DNA from: Rhizobiaceae bacterium | GTDB lineage: Bacteria; Pseudomonadota; Alphaproteobacteria; Rhizobiales; Rhizobiaceae | Length of the DNA stretch: 64,000 bases | Direction: 5' to 3' | Assembly (NCBI GenBank): GCA_017643025.1 | Contig: JAEPOG010000006.1 | Location: 248,001 to 312,000 of the forward strand | Part shown: positions 9,180-18,220 of the stretch, in pieces | Position numbering within the stretch: position 1 is the stretch's first letter | Layout of the letters: each line of letters opens with the position of its first letter | Position numbers and translations under genes: made by a program | The notes under the pieces: model-generated | Database searches by the model: none | The model's input: the letters and a program-made list of their open reading frames with translations, nothing else | Told to the model about the DNA's origin: nothing

Positions 9180-9653
9180 ATGGGTCTTATCCGCTTTGTC
9201 GCCATGCCGACTGAACAGGCGCGCGCCTACCAGCGCGGCGAACCCGACGCCTACGGCTTTCAACCCGAGCGCAGGACGTCGGACGGCGATGGCGTGCCGT
9301 GCCGCCATTGCCTGACGAATGTCGCCGCCGGAGAAGACTACCTGATCCTGGCCTACCGGCCGTTTCCGGCGCCCCAGCCTTATGCCGAAACCGGGCCGAT
9401 CTTCCTTCACGCCGATGAATGCGAGCGCGCGCCAGAGACGGATGTCATGCCCGAACTCTTCCGCGCTTCGCCTGACTGGATTGTGCGCGGCTACGGCCAT
9501 GACGACCGCATCGTCTACGGCACGGGCGCCGTTACGCCGAAGCAGCATGTCTGTACGCGGGCGCACGAACTTTTGCAGCGCGACGATATCGCCTATGTCC
9601 ATATGCGCTCGGCCCGCAACAACTGCTACCAGGTCCGCATCGACCGGGCTTAG
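9180..9653 (+). CDS. DUF1203 domain-containing protein
   Basis: This 157-residue soluble protein matches DUF1203 along its whole length: RFVAMPTEQARAYQRG at the start, CRHCLTNVAAGEDYLILAYRPF, then FLHADECERA and YVHMRSARNNCYQV. The conserved CxxC and His/Cys residues suggest a small metal-binding site, but the function is unknown. It stands alone between a terminator and the caspase-fold gene. Confidence 0.87.
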   Translation: MGLIRFVAMPTEQARAYQRGEPDAYGFQPERRTSDGDGVPCRHCLTNVAAGEDYLILAYRPFPAPQPYAETGPIFLHADECERAPETDVMPELFRASPDWIVRGYGHDDRIVYGTGAVTPKQHVCTRAHELLQRDDIAYVHMRSARNNCYQVRIDRA

Positions 9654-9742
9654 GCCGCCGGGTTGCATTAGAGGGTTCGCATTTGCGCCCGATTTCGGTG
9701 TAACCTCTTTCCCTAAGGGCAAGAGAGCATCGGGGCTTGGGC

Positions 9743-12550
9743 ATGATGCGAATACTGGTAGCCGTTTTTGCGCTGCTGTTTGCCGCGACGATGGCAGTAT
9801 CGGCCACCGAGCGGCGCGTGGCCCTCGTCATCGGCAATGGCGCTTACACCGGCGCCGGCCAGCTCAGGAATACGATCAACGACGCAGGCGCGATGGCCGA
9901 GGCGCTCGAGGCGCTCGACTTCGAGGTAACGCTCGCGACCGACATCGATCGCCGCAGCGCGATCGATGCGATCGACCGTTTCAGCCAGAGCCTGACCGGC
10001 GCCGACGTGGCGTTTCTCTTTTATGCCGGCCACGGCATGCAGATCGGTGGCCAGAACTTCCTTCTGCCTGTCGATGTCGACATCACCAGCGAGCGCGCGC
10101 TGCGCTACAGCGCCATCGACATAGGCGAGGTGGTGGATGAAATGGAGCGGCGCGCCCGCGTCGCGCTCGTCGTGCTCGATGCCTGCCGTGACAACCCATA
10201 CGTCGATGTGATCGCGCGTTCGGTGCAGGACGACCGCGCCGCACGACCGCTGCGCGGCCTGTCCACGATGCAACTGTCCGGCCGCGGCGCCATCGTCGCC
10301 TACGCCGCCGCTGCCGGCGCGGTTGCCAGCGACGGGTCGGGCGAGCATTCGCCCTATACGGCTGCTCTGCTTGCCGAGATTGGCCAGCCGGGCGTCGAGG
10401 TGGGCCTGATGTTCCGCCGCGCCGCCGGGCGTGTCTTTGAATCGACGCGCGGCGACCAGCGGCCGGAGCTCCTGGTGCGGCTGGTGGACGAGGTCTACCT
10501 CAATCCGGCTCCGGCTATCGCCGTGGCGGCAGCTAACGTCGATCGCGCACCGCCGGCTGCGCAACAGGCTGTCGAGGAACAGCCGGCAGAGGTTCAGGTC
10601 GCGGAGGCGGAAGGCCTGACGGCGGTTCGCTCCGCACGGGCGGAAGGCTTCTTCGGCAACAAGGTGATCCACAAGCCGGCATGGGCAGAGACGGTCGCGC
10701 CTCCGGCCGACCCGGCGGTCCGCCGTGCCGATCGTACCGCAATTTCGGAGGTTGACGGCAACGACAGCTACGGCTCCGCGCAGCCTGTGCCGCCGGGTGC
10801 GGCTGTCGATAGCCGGATTTCGCCGCGCGGCGACCGCGACTGGTACCGCATCGAGGTGCCGATCGCCGGCAGGCTCAATCTTTTTGCTTCAAGGCCGCCT
10901 GAAAACATCGACCTGTACGCTCGAGTCTGGAATGCCGACATAAAGGTCGTCGGCGACTGGCAGGGCGCGCCGCGCGAAGGCGGGGCGCTGGACGCTGCCT
11001 TTGCGTTGCCAGGCGCCGGAACCTACTGGGTCGAACTCGCCGACGGCAACAATAATGCCGACAGCGCCGAGCCGTTCACGCTCGAGTTCGACTTCCTGCC
11101 CTCCAACGATCCGCTCGAGCCGAACGACACGATCGGTGCGGCCAGACCGATCCCGTTGCCTGCGGAATTCCAGCCTACGATTTTCCCGCGCGGCGACCGC
11201 GACTGGTACCGCGTCTGGGTGCCGGAACCCGGCCTGCTGACGCTGCTGGCCGAGCGGGTGCCCGACAATCTCGACGTCTACATGCGCCTTTGGGATCTTG
11301 ACGGCAAAGTGGTGAAGGACTGGCAGGGCCCCGCGCGCGAGGGCGGCGACACGGTGCTTGAAGCCGAACTGGCGGTGCCCGGCATCTACGCTATCGAGAT
11401 GGCGGACGGCAATAACAATGCCGAAAGTCCCGACGGGTTCTCGTTTGTTGCCGAATTCACGCCGGTAGAAGACGAGACCGAACCCAACGAAAGCTTCGGC
11501 CAGGCGGCGCATCTCGAAAGCAGCGGCCGTCATCGGCTTGCCATGTTCCCGCGCGGCGATCGCGACTGGCTCTCCCTCGATGTCGATCATCCCGGCGAGT
11601 TGCGCATGCTGGCCACGGGTTCACCTGAGAACCTCGACATCTACATGCGGGTCTGGGACGCCAACAAGGAGGTGATCCGGGATTGGATCGCGCCTTTGCG
11701 TAAGGGCGGAGATACCGAGGGTTTCGCTGATCTGCCGCAGCCTGGCCGCTACTTTATCGAGATAGCCGACGGCAATTCGGATGCTTCGAGCGCCCAGCTC
11801 TTCGAATATGAGCTCGCTTTCACGCCGCAGCCCGATCAGTACGAGCCCAACGACAGCGCAGGCGCCGCCGCGCCGCTGACGCCGGGTGGCGAAATACTGT
11901 TCAACATATTGCCAAGAGGCGACCGTGACTGGTTCCGCCTCGACGTGCCGGCTCAGGGTGAGCTTTTCGTGACTATCGATGAGGGACCGGAAAACCTCGA
12001 TCTGCACTATCGCGTCTGGGACGCCGATCGGCAGGTGGTGCGCGACTGGGTCGCACCCTACCGCAAGGGCGGCCTGACCGAGGGATTTGCCGATCTGCCC
12101 GGTGCCGGCAGCTACTACATCGAGGTCACCGACGGTAACAACGACGAACGCTCGATCGACCACGCGACGCTGAAGACGGTGTTCACCGCGACCGGCGATG
12201 GCTTCGAGCCCAACGACAGCTTCGGAACCGCCTCGCCAATCCCGCTGGACACTCCGGTGGGCGCGGCAATCCTGCCGCGCGGCGACGCCGACTGGTTCGA
12301 AGTCGAGGCGGCGCGCTCCGGCGAGTTCAGTGTGATTGTCGACAATGTCGACGAGAAGCTCGACATCTATGTCCGGCTCTGGGACGCCGACGGCAAGGCC
12401 TCAGGCTGGGTCGGTCCGCCCCGGCAAGGCGGCGTCACGGATGCCGTATTCCCGGTTGGAGCGGCAGGCATTTATCGGCTCGAAGTGCGCGACGGCGACA
12501 ATAACGAGCGCTCACCCGTCCGCTTCCGGCTCAACGTGCAGTTTCGGTAG
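9743..12550 (+). CDS. secreted caspase-fold (C14) protein with five tandem pre-peptidase-like repeats
   Basis: The 935-residue product has a signal peptide (about 1-20), a caspase/metacaspase p20-like domain (about 23-255) and an Ala/Glu-rich linker. Five tandem repeats of about 120 residues follow (about 336-935). The catalytic dyad is intact: His97 in FYAGHGMQ and Cys148 in VLDACRDNP. Each repeat carries an EPNDS-like start (degenerate in the first), a PRGD(R/A)DW motif, a (L/I)D(I/L)(Y/H)xRxWD-like segment (diverged in the first) and a DGNN/DGDN-type end, resembling PPC (bacterial pre-peptidase C-terminal) beta-sandwich domains. The PRGD motifs map near 10823, 11186, 11548, 11913 and 12276. 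Start codons at 9743 and 9746 are equally plausible, and an upstream TTG is less likely. A role in envelope proteolysis or adhesion is inference. Confidence 0.85.
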   Translation: MMRILVAVFALLFAATMAVSATERRVALVIGNGAYTGAGQLRNTINDAGAMAEALEALDFEVTLATDIDRRSAIDAIDRFSQSLTGADVAFLFYAGHGMQIGGQNFLLPVDVDITSERALRYSAIDIGEVVDEMERRARVALVVLDACRDNPYVDVIARSVQDDRAARPLRGLSTMQLSGRGAIVAYAAAAGAVASDGSGEHSPYTAALLAEIGQPGVEVGLMFRRAAGRVFESTRGDQRPELLVRLVDEVYLNPAPAIAVAAANVDRAPPAAQQAVEEQPAEVQVAEAEGLTAVRSARAEGFFGNKVIHKPAWAETVAPPADPAVRRADRTAISEVDGNDSYGSAQPVPPGAAVDSRISPRGDRDWYRIEVPIAGRLNLFASRPPENIDLYARVWNADIKVVGDWQGAPREGGALDAAFALPGAGTYWVELADGNNNADSAEPFTLEFDFLPSNDPLEPNDTIGAARPIPLPAEFQPTIFPRGDRDWYRVWVPEPGLLTLLAERVPDNLDVYMRLWDLDGKVVKDWQGPAREGGDTVLEAELAVPGIYAIEMADGNNNAESPDGFSFVAEFTPVEDETEPNESFGQAAHLESSGRHRLAMFPRGDRDWLSLDVDHPGELRMLATGSPENLDIYMRVWDANKEVIRDWIAPLRKGGDTEGFADLPQPGRYFIEIADGNSDASSAQLFEYELAFTPQPDQYEPNDSAGAAAPLTPGGEILFNILPRGDRDWFRLDVPAQGELFVTIDEGPENLDLHYRVWDADRQVVRDWVAPYRKGGLTEGFADLPGAGSYYIEVTDGNNDERSIDHATLKTVFTATGDGFEPNDSFGTASPIPLDTPVGAAILPRGDADWFEVEAARSGEFSVIVDNVDEKLDIYVRLWDADGKASGWVGPPRQGGVTDAVFPVGAAGIYRLEVRDGDNNERSPVRFRLNVQFR

Positions 12551-12661
12551 TTACTTGCCGCGATGCTTCTGGTTCATGCCCCACATCATGATGCCGATAC
12601 CGGCGAACATCAGGCCGAGGCCGCCGAAGAAGGCGGCGACATAGAGCAGATTGCTGGCCAT
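12551..12661 (-). CDS. 36-residue single-pass membrane protein
   Basis: A short reading frame gives a peptide starting MASNLLYVAAFFGGLGLMF, with one hydrophobic helix and a basic tail (NQKHRGK). AAAGGA lies about seven bases before the ATG. It starts immediately after, and on the opposite strand to, the caspase-fold gene, and lies 40 bases downstream of the HXXEE gene on the same strand, so the two could be co-transcribed. Function unknown. Confidence 0.6.
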   Translation of the reverse strand: MASNLLYVAAFFGGLGLMFAGIGIMMWGMNQKHRGK

Positions 12662-12701
12662 TTCGGGTCCTTTCTGCGCTGACGAGCGGGCTTGGTTGCG
12701 A

Positions 12702-13274
12702 CTAACCGGCTAGGGCTGTGCCGCGAGCCTTCCTGATTTCCTTCATCATGACGTAGAGGCCGTAATACGCGGTAATGAGAGGAAGGGCGGCCGTGTACAT
12801 GCCCGACTCGTAGTGGAACGTGCCGTCGATGACGAATGGGAAAACATAGTGCGCCAGTTCGGCGATCGTCATGCCGACGAAAAATGCGCACAGGAAATAG
12901 TAGCCGAACGCCCATTGCTTGATGAGCATTACCGCCCCGCCAACCCACATGAATGGCGCTAGCCATGCGATGACGAAGAGCATGTCGGATTCGGGTATCG
13001 TTCGCCCGGCCATCACCGAGGCGAGTTTCTCGAAGTCCGTCAGATATTCCTCATAGGTGTGGACCATGAAAAGCATGACGGTGAGCAGGTAGGGAACGAT
13101 CACCTTTGAAGTGTCGAACCGGGTTCGCCATGCCGTTACAATGTAGAGAACCAGCCCGCCGCCGAATGCCACGGTGAAAACGATGGCGGGGATCACGCCG
13201 AATATCACATAAGCAAGCGTGACAACCGCGATGATCAGCAGGACGGGTAGAATGAGGTTTTTCGTGTCGGCCAT
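12702..13274 (-). CDS. HXXEE domain-containing membrane protein
   Basis: This 190-residue protein has about five or six transmembrane segments and the HXXEE signature (HTYEEY), with a second conserved AELAHYVFPF. These are the hallmarks of the HXXEE family, whose biochemical role is unknown; the conserved His and Glu residues in the membrane suggest metal or proton binding. It is transcribed divergently from a 69-residue secreted or membrane peptide gene across a 38-base gap, so they share a control region. Confidence 0.75.
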   Translation of the reverse strand: MADTKNLILPVLLIIAVVTLAYVIFGVIPAIVFTVAFGGGLVLYIVTAWRTRFDTSKVIVPYLLTVMLFMVHTYEEYLTDFEKLASVMAGRTIPESDMLFVIAWLAPFMWVGGAVMLIKQWAFGYYFLCAFFVGMTIAELAHYVFPFVIDGTFHYESGMYTAALPLITAYYGLYVMMKEIRKARGTALAG

Positions 13275-13312
13275 CCGAACCTCCTGGTAGAGCCATAACC
13301 CAGGAGCGCGTC

Positions 13313-13522
13313 ATGAGACAGCCGAAGTCCGTTGCCTTTGCACTGACGGCGGCACTGTGGCTGGCCGCATCGAGCCCCGCTTTGGCGCATCCTGATCCGG
13401 GTACCCACACGGGTGCCGTCGCCTATCTCGTTGCTGCCGGGATCACGGTCGCGATATTCGCCGCGGCCCTGTTTGGCGGCCGCATTGTCTCGTTCCTGAG
13501 ATCGGCGATCCGTTCGCGTTGA
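13313..13522 (+). CDS. small exported membrane protein (69 aa)
   Basis: The peptide has a classic signal sequence (positively charged start, hydrophobic core, ASSPALA cleavage site), a short HPDPGTHTG segment, one transmembrane helix and a basic tail. Good AGGAG spacing supports the ATG at 13313. No family was recognised. It is divergent from the HXXEE gene. Confidence 0.65.
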   Translation: MRQPKSVAFALTAALWLAASSPALAHPDPGTHTGAVAYLVAAGITVAIFAAALFGGRIVSFLRSAIRSR

Positions 13523-13537
13523 GCGGCGCGAGACAGT

Positions 13538-13654
13538 CTAGTCAGACGAGTTGCGCTGGAGTTGGCGCGACGCCCACACCAGCACGCTGACTCCGATCAG
13601 GATGAAGCCCAGTTCCAGATGCGAAAGGGCGAATGCGATGCAGTTGCTGATCAT
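13538..13654 (-). CDS. putative 38-residue membrane peptide
   Basis: A short frame encodes a peptide starting MISNCIAFALSHLELGFI with one hydrophobic helix and a polar C-terminus (RQLQRNSSD). The ribosome binding site is weak (AGGT), so this is tentative. It is convergent with the 69-residue gene and belongs to a local group of very small membrane-protein frames. Confidence 0.3.
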   Translation of the reverse strand: MISNCIAFALSHLELGFILIGVSVLVWASRQLQRNSSD

Positions 13655-13758
13655 GACGAGACCTGTGATGAGTTCGGTTCTGTAAGCGGTTCGAATGGCT
13701 CGGCCGCCTCATCCCGGGCATTCCTCCCACGGCCGTTGATGCTCCCAAAGAAGGATGA

Positions 13759-13828
13759 GCCCGCCGGCGTGCAACAACCGGCGGGCCCGACTCGGGGAGG
13801 AGCGTGCTCCCTGAAGGGAGCACCCGAG
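13759..13828. terminator. two hairpins downstream of ald
   Basis: A perfect 9-bp stem lies at 13759-13767 with 13778-13786 (GCCCGCCGG/CCGGCGGGC). A second perfect stem lies at 13804-13812 with 13815-13823 (GTGCTCCCT/AGGGAGCAC). Both lie just past the ald stop codon, so they probably end or protect its transcript. Neither has a long T-run. Confidence 0.5.
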
Positions 13829-13840
13829 TGACTGGTTCAG

Positions 13841-14956
13841 TTAGGCGGCGAGAACCGCTTTCGGCTCGGCCATCTCGTAGCCGAGCGCGTCGGCAACGGC
13901 GCGGTTGGTGATGCGCCCCTTGTGGACGTTGAGGCCGTTCCTCAGATGCTGGTCATCGACCAGCGCCTTGAGCCCCTTGTCGGCGAGCTGCAGCCCATAG
14001 TGGAGCGTCGCGTTGTTGAGCGCTTGCGCCGACGTGATTGGCACGGCGCCCGGCATGTTGGCGACGCAATAGTGGATGATTCCGTCGACCTCGTAGGTCG
14101 GCTCGGCATGCGTTGTGGCGTGGGAGGTTTCGAAGCAGCCGCCCTGGTCGATCGCGACATCGACGAGCACGGCGCCCGCCTTCATGCCCGACAGCATTTC
14201 GCGGCTGACGAGCTTCGGTGCCGCGGCGCCGGGGATGAGCACCGCGCCGACCACCATATCGGCGGCAAAGCACTCTTCCTCGATTGCCTCGACCGTCGAG
14301 TAGCGGGTGTGAACGCGGCCATTGAAGATGTCGTCGAGCTGGCGCAGGCGCGGGATCGAGCGGTCGATAATCGTGACGTCGGCGCCCAGGCCGAGCGCCA
14401 TCTTGGCGGAGTTGAGGCCAACCACGCCGCCGCCGATGACAGTAACCTTCGCCGGCAGCACGCCCGGCACGCCACCGAGCAGGATGCCACGCCCGCCATG
14501 GGCCTTCTGCAGCGCGGTGGCGCCGGCCTGGATGGCCAGGCGGCCCGCCACTTCCGACATCGGGGCCAGCAGGGGGAGGCCGCCGCGGTCGTCGGTCACT
14601 GTTTCATAGGCGATAGCCGACACGCCGGACTCGACAAGACCCTTGGTCTGGTCGGCATCGGGCGCGAGGTGGAGGTAGGTGTAGAGGATCTGGTCTTCGC
14701 GCAGCTGGATCCATTCGGACGGCTGTGGCTCCTTGACCTTCACGATCATGTCGGAGCGGGTGAAAACCTCTTCAGCCGTCTTGGCGATCTGCGCGCCCGC
14801 TGCGCGGTACGCATTGTCGTCAGCGCCGATGCCGGCGCCCGCGCCGTTCTCCACGATCACGTCGTGGCCATGTGCAACATATTCACGCACCGAGCCCGGG
14901 GTCAGGCCGACGCGGTATTCATGATTCTTGATTTCCTTGGGGCAGCCGACGCGCAT
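13841..14956 (-). CDS. ald: alanine dehydrogenase
   Basis: This 371-residue enzyme interconverts L-alanine and pyruvate plus ammonium with NAD. The N-terminus [20 protein letters not shown] carries the substrate-binding Arg/Lys, [11 protein letters not shown] is typical, and the NAD site is [20 protein letters not shown]. The catalytic Asp lies in [19 protein letters not shown]. Full length for the family. It is transcribed divergently from an Lrp/AsnC-type regulator, the arrangement known for AldR-controlled ald genes in rhizobia. Confidence 0.95.
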   Translation of the reverse strand: MRVGCPKEIKNHEYRVGLTPGSVREYVAHGHDVIVENGAGAGIGADDNAYRAAGAQIAKTAEEVFTRSDMIVKVKEPQPSEWIQLREDQILYTYLHLAPDADQTKGLVESGVSAIAYETVTDDRGGLPLLAPMSEVAGRLAIQAGATALQKAHGGRGILLGGVPGVLPAKVTVIGGGVVGLNSAKMALGLGADVTIIDRSIPRLRQLDDIFNGRVHTRYSTVEAIEEECFAADMVVGAVLIPGAAAPKLVSREMLSGMKAGAVLVDVAIDQGGCFETSHATTHAEPTYEVDGIIHYCVANMPGAVPITSAQALNNATLHYGLQLADKGLKALVDDQHLRNGLNVHKGRITNRAVADALGYEMAEPKAVLAA

Positions 14957-15021
14957 CGTGGGGTCTCCTCCTGCTCGAGTCCGGTACTTTCCTTAAGGTA
15001 ACAGATAGGGCTTCGAACGTG

Positions 15022-15081
15022 TTTGCGAAGGTGTTTGCCGTGCGGGCCATTTTTCGCTAAAGTTTGCGCGAAGTTGGCAAA
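15022..15081. promoter_or_regulatory. candidate Lrp/AldR operator region between ald and the regulator
   Basis: TTTGC occurs at 15022, 15034 and 15063. The last pairs with GCAAA at 15077-15081 as an inverted repeat. They lie in the 146-base divergent intergenic region, as expected for repeated Lrp-type sites. Inferred from layout only. Confidence 0.35.
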
Positions 15082-15102
15082 GTACAGAAGGATTCGCTTC
15101 GA

Positions 15103-15576
15103 ATGTCCCTGGACAGGATCGATATCGCCATCCTGGACACGCTCCAGAAGGATGGGCGAATCTCCAATGCCGCTCTCGCCGAAAAGGTCGGTCTGTCGCA
15201 GTCGGCCTGTTCGCGTCGGCTCGACAATCTGGAGCAATCCGGCGTCATCTCCGGCTACCACGCTCGTCTCTCCAACGCCGCTCTTGGCCACCGCATGACC
15301 GCAATCGTGCACATTTCGCTCTCCGGCCAGTTCGAGAAGTCGCTGACGGAGTTCGAGGCTGCGATCAAGCGCTGCCCGAATGTGCTGTCCTGCCACCTGA
15401 TGTCGGGCGAATACGACTACATCCTGCGCATTGCCGCGCGCGACCTCGAAGATTATGAGCGCATCCACAAGGAGTGGCTGTCGGCGATGCCCCACGTGAC
15501 CAAGATCAATTCGTCCTTCGCGCTGCGCGAGGTGATCGACCGGACGGGCGCTGGCATCCGGGCGGATATGGCGTGA
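15103..15576 (+). CDS. Lrp/AsnC family transcriptional regulator (AldR-like)
   Basis: The 157-residue product starts with the Lrp-type winged helix-turn-helix (LDRIDIAILDTLQKDGRISNAALAEKVGLS, then SRRLDNLEQSG). An effector-binding RAM domain follows, including VLSCHLMSGEYDYILRI. The ATG at 15103 was preferred to an upstream TTG because it matches the family start. Its position opposite ald strongly suggests that it responds to alanine or another amino acid and controls ald. The downstream MFS gene overlaps its stop codon. Confidence 0.9.
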   Translation: MSLDRIDIAILDTLQKDGRISNAALAEKVGLSQSACSRRLDNLEQSGVISGYHARLSNAALGHRMTAIVHISLSGQFEKSLTEFEAAIKRCPNVLSCHLMSGEYDYILRIAARDLEDYERIHKEWLSAMPHVTKINSSFALREVIDRTGAGIRADMA

Positions 15577-16748
15577 AGCATATGCAGCTCGGGGCAGCTG
15601 GCCGCGTGATGGCGGCGTTTGCGCTGCACTCGATGACCGTTGGAACACTGTTCGCCCGTCTGCCGGAGGTGCAGCGGGAACTGGCGCTTTCGGAAGCCAC
15701 ATTCGGCCTTGTGCTTCTTGGCATGCCCGTCGGCGTGTTGCTCGGCTCCATCCTGATCGGGCCGCTGGTCGAGAAGTGGGGGCCGAAGCGGCTGATGCTC
15801 TATGGCATGCCGCTGATCGCCAGCCTCGTTATTCTGGTGGGCATATCCACCTCAGCAGCCATGCTTACGGCCGCGATGTTCATTTTCGGATTTGCTTTCG
15901 CGACGAGCAACGTGGCGATCAATGTCGAGGCCGACAGGGTCGAGGCTTCGGAAGGACGGCGCATCATGAGCCGCTGCCACGGCTGGTGGGCGCTCGGCTT
16001 TCTGGCGACCACGCTCGTATCCGCCGGCCTGATCCGGGTCGGGGTGACGCCGCTTGGCCAGTTCATTGGACTGACGGTGCTGATGGCGCTGCTTATTTCG
16101 GCATTTCTCATCCCGTTGCCTGTCAGCAAGGCCCGCGCAACCGAAGGCGCAAGCCGCCGCTTCGCGCTGCCCGGCATGAATACGCTGCTCATAGGCGCAT
16201 TCGCGCTCGGAGCAATCCTGCTGGAAGGCACCACACGAAGCTGGGCCGTGATCTATGTCCGCGACGTGTTCGGCGCCGCCGACTGGCTGGCGGCATACGC
16301 ATTGCCGGCGATTGTCGTCACGCAGACGGCGGGACGTTTCGCTGGCGATACGCTGGTGGAGCGATGGGGCGATGTCGCCGTTGCGCGCGTTCTCATGCTC
16401 GTCCTGTTGGTCGGGACCGCCGTTGTTGTTTTTGCACCATGGATCTCGGTCGTTATGCTGGGTTTCGCTCTGGTCGGACTGGGCGTCAGCATCGCTCTGC
16501 CACAATCCTTTTCGGCTGCGGCGCGACTGGGCGACCGGCCGGCTGCAGAAAATATGGCGGCTTTCTCGACGATTTCTGTTCTGATCGGCTTCGTCGGGCC
16601 GCCGCTGTTCGGCTTCGCCGCCGAGTGGTTCGGGCTGCGCGCCGCTTTCGCGCTGTTCATTCCGCTGCCGCTGATCTCGCTGGCGTTCGCCCGGTATTTG
16701 GTTGCCGGGAACGCCGTCATTTCCGCGGAGTCCGGGGCGAAGCCGTAG
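15573..16748 (+). CDS. MFS transporter
   Basis: This 391-residue protein has about twelve transmembrane segments and a Major Facilitator fold. The N-terminal half contains LLGMPVGVLLGSILIGPLVEKWGPKRLM, the loop 2-3 type signature. A GTG start at 15573 overlaps the regulator's stop codon (GTGA), suggesting translational coupling; an ATG at 15582 is an alternative. The substrate is unknown. Coupling to an Lrp-type gene suggests an amino acid or related metabolite, which is inference. Confidence 0.85.
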   Translation: MKHMQLGAAGRVMAAFALHSMTVGTLFARLPEVQRELALSEATFGLVLLGMPVGVLLGSILIGPLVEKWGPKRLMLYGMPLIASLVILVGISTSAAMLTAAMFIFGFAFATSNVAINVEADRVEASEGRRIMSRCHGWWALGFLATTLVSAGLIRVGVTPLGQFIGLTVLMALLISAFLIPLPVSKARATEGASRRFALPGMNTLLIGAFALGAILLEGTTRSWAVIYVRDVFGAADWLAAYALPAIVVTQTAGRFAGDTLVERWGDVAVARVLMLVLLVGTAVVVFAPWISVVMLGFALVGLGVSIALPQSFSAAARLGDRPAAENMAAFSTISVLIGFVGPPLFGFAAEWFGLRAAFALFIPLPLISLAFARYLVAGNAVISAESGAKP

Positions 16749-16749
16749 C

Positions 16750-18087
16750 TCAATCCTTAGGCAAGTCAGCGTCCGCGGGCCGTGCCGCTACGCCGCCCTT
16801 CATGATGATCTCCCGGTGCGGGTAGGGGATCTTGATGCCATTCGCCTCGAACGTGTCCCACAGTGCCAGAAGCACCTTGCCGCGCACATTGGTGAGCCCC
16901 TGCTGGGGATCGTGAATCCAGAAACGCAGCACGAAATCGAGCGATGAATCGCCGAACGCAGTCAGCCAGCAAACTGGGCGGCGCTCGGCATCGACACGCG
17001 CCACCGACATAGCGGCCACGATGGCCAGTTCCGAGACCTGATGCGGATTGGACTCGTAGGAAACCCCGAACGGCACGTCGAGCCGCACCAGATCGTCGCT
17101 GAACGACCAGTTGATCACCTGCTGGGTGATCAGGTCCTCATTGGGGATCAGATATTCGCGCCCGTCCCGCGTGACGACAGACACGAACCGCGCCCTGAGT
17201 TCGCGTATCCAGCCGAATGTGTCGCCGAGCGAAATCGTGTCGCCGGGCTTGATCGACTTGTCCATGAGGATAATGACGCCGGAGACGAAATTGGACACTA
17301 CTTTCTGCAGACCGAACCCCAGCCCAACGCCGACCGCGCCCGAAAAGACGGTGAAGGCCGTCAGGTCCACACCGACGCTGGTCAGTGCCACGACGCCGGC
17401 GAGCAGCACCAGCCCGAACTTGGCGAACTTGCCGATCAGCACGCGTATCGACGGCGTCAGTTCCGTCGAGCGCTGCACGCGCTCGTCCACGAAATTGCCG
17501 ACGGTGGTAGCGATCCAGATCGCCATGGTAAGCAGGAACGCGGCCTTCAGCACGGTCAGCGCCGATAGCCTGATCTCGCCCAGCGGAAGGGCCAGCCCGT
17601 CGAGAAACAGAGCCACGCGTCCGTCGATGCCGAGAATGACCAGCGCGGCATAAGTCCAGACGAGCCAGGCAACGCCGCGCGCAACGAGGCGGTTGCGGAT
17701 GATGCGTGATAGAATGGCGACGACCACCCAAGTCCCGGCCAGCCACAGGACGATGCCCAACACCCAGGTCCGGCTCGGCCATGTGACGCTACGCAGAACC
17801 ACGATGGCTGCAGCAAGGAGTGTAACGAACAGAACCCAGTCGATTCTGCGCAGGGTCGCTGCAACGAGCCGCAGCAAGCCTGGATGTCCCCTGATGGCGC
17901 GGGCGCGCTGTTCCAGCCTTGGCTCGAGGCGTCTGGCGCCGTATCGCGCCAGTCCGAACAGGATGGCGATGATGATCAGCTGGTAGAGAAACCAGGGTTC
18001 GGCCGTGTAACTCAGTGCCTGCCGGGCTAGCCCGGTGACGAATTCGGCAAAACTGTCGAGATATTCGTCCATCCCTGCCTCGGTCAT
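16750..18087 (-). CDS. MscS-family mechanosensitive ion channel
   Basis: This 445-residue protein has several N-terminal transmembrane helices and the MscS pore helix (FTVFSGAVGVGLGFGLQKVVSNFVSGVIILMD). The beta domain follows with SIKPGDTISLGDTFGWIREL and VVTRDGREYLIPNEDLITQ. This protein is longer than E. coli MscS (286 aa) because of additional N-terminal helices. It acts as an inner-membrane emergency valve under hypo-osmotic shock. It converges with the MFS gene, whose stop is one base away. Confidence 0.9.
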   Translation of the reverse strand: MTEAGMDEYLDSFAEFVTGLARQALSYTAEPWFLYQLIIIAILFGLARYGARRLEPRLEQRARAIRGHPGLLRLVAATLRRIDWVLFVTLLAAAIVVLRSVTWPSRTWVLGIVLWLAGTWVVVAILSRIIRNRLVARGVAWLVWTYAALVILGIDGRVALFLDGLALPLGEIRLSALTVLKAAFLLTMAIWIATTVGNFVDERVQRSTELTPSIRVLIGKFAKFGLVLLAGVVALTSVGVDLTAFTVFSGAVGVGLGFGLQKVVSNFVSGVIILMDKSIKPGDTISLGDTFGWIRELRARFVSVVTRDGREYLIPNEDLITQQVINWSFSDDLVRLDVPFGVSYESNPHQVSELAIVAAMSVARVDAERRPVCWLTAFGDSSLDFVLRFWIHDPQQGLTNVRGKVLLALWDTFEANGIKIPYPHREIIMKGGVAARPADADLPKD

Positions 18088-18220
18088 GCGTTTCGGGCAA
18101 ATGTCCCGCCTGCGCTGAATCTAGCGCCCGCGTCGTTGCCCGGCAAACCGCCGCTGCGCTCTTGTTGCACTGCACAAAAGTACATATGTCCGGCTTGTCA
18201 ACACCACGGGGTCAATCATC

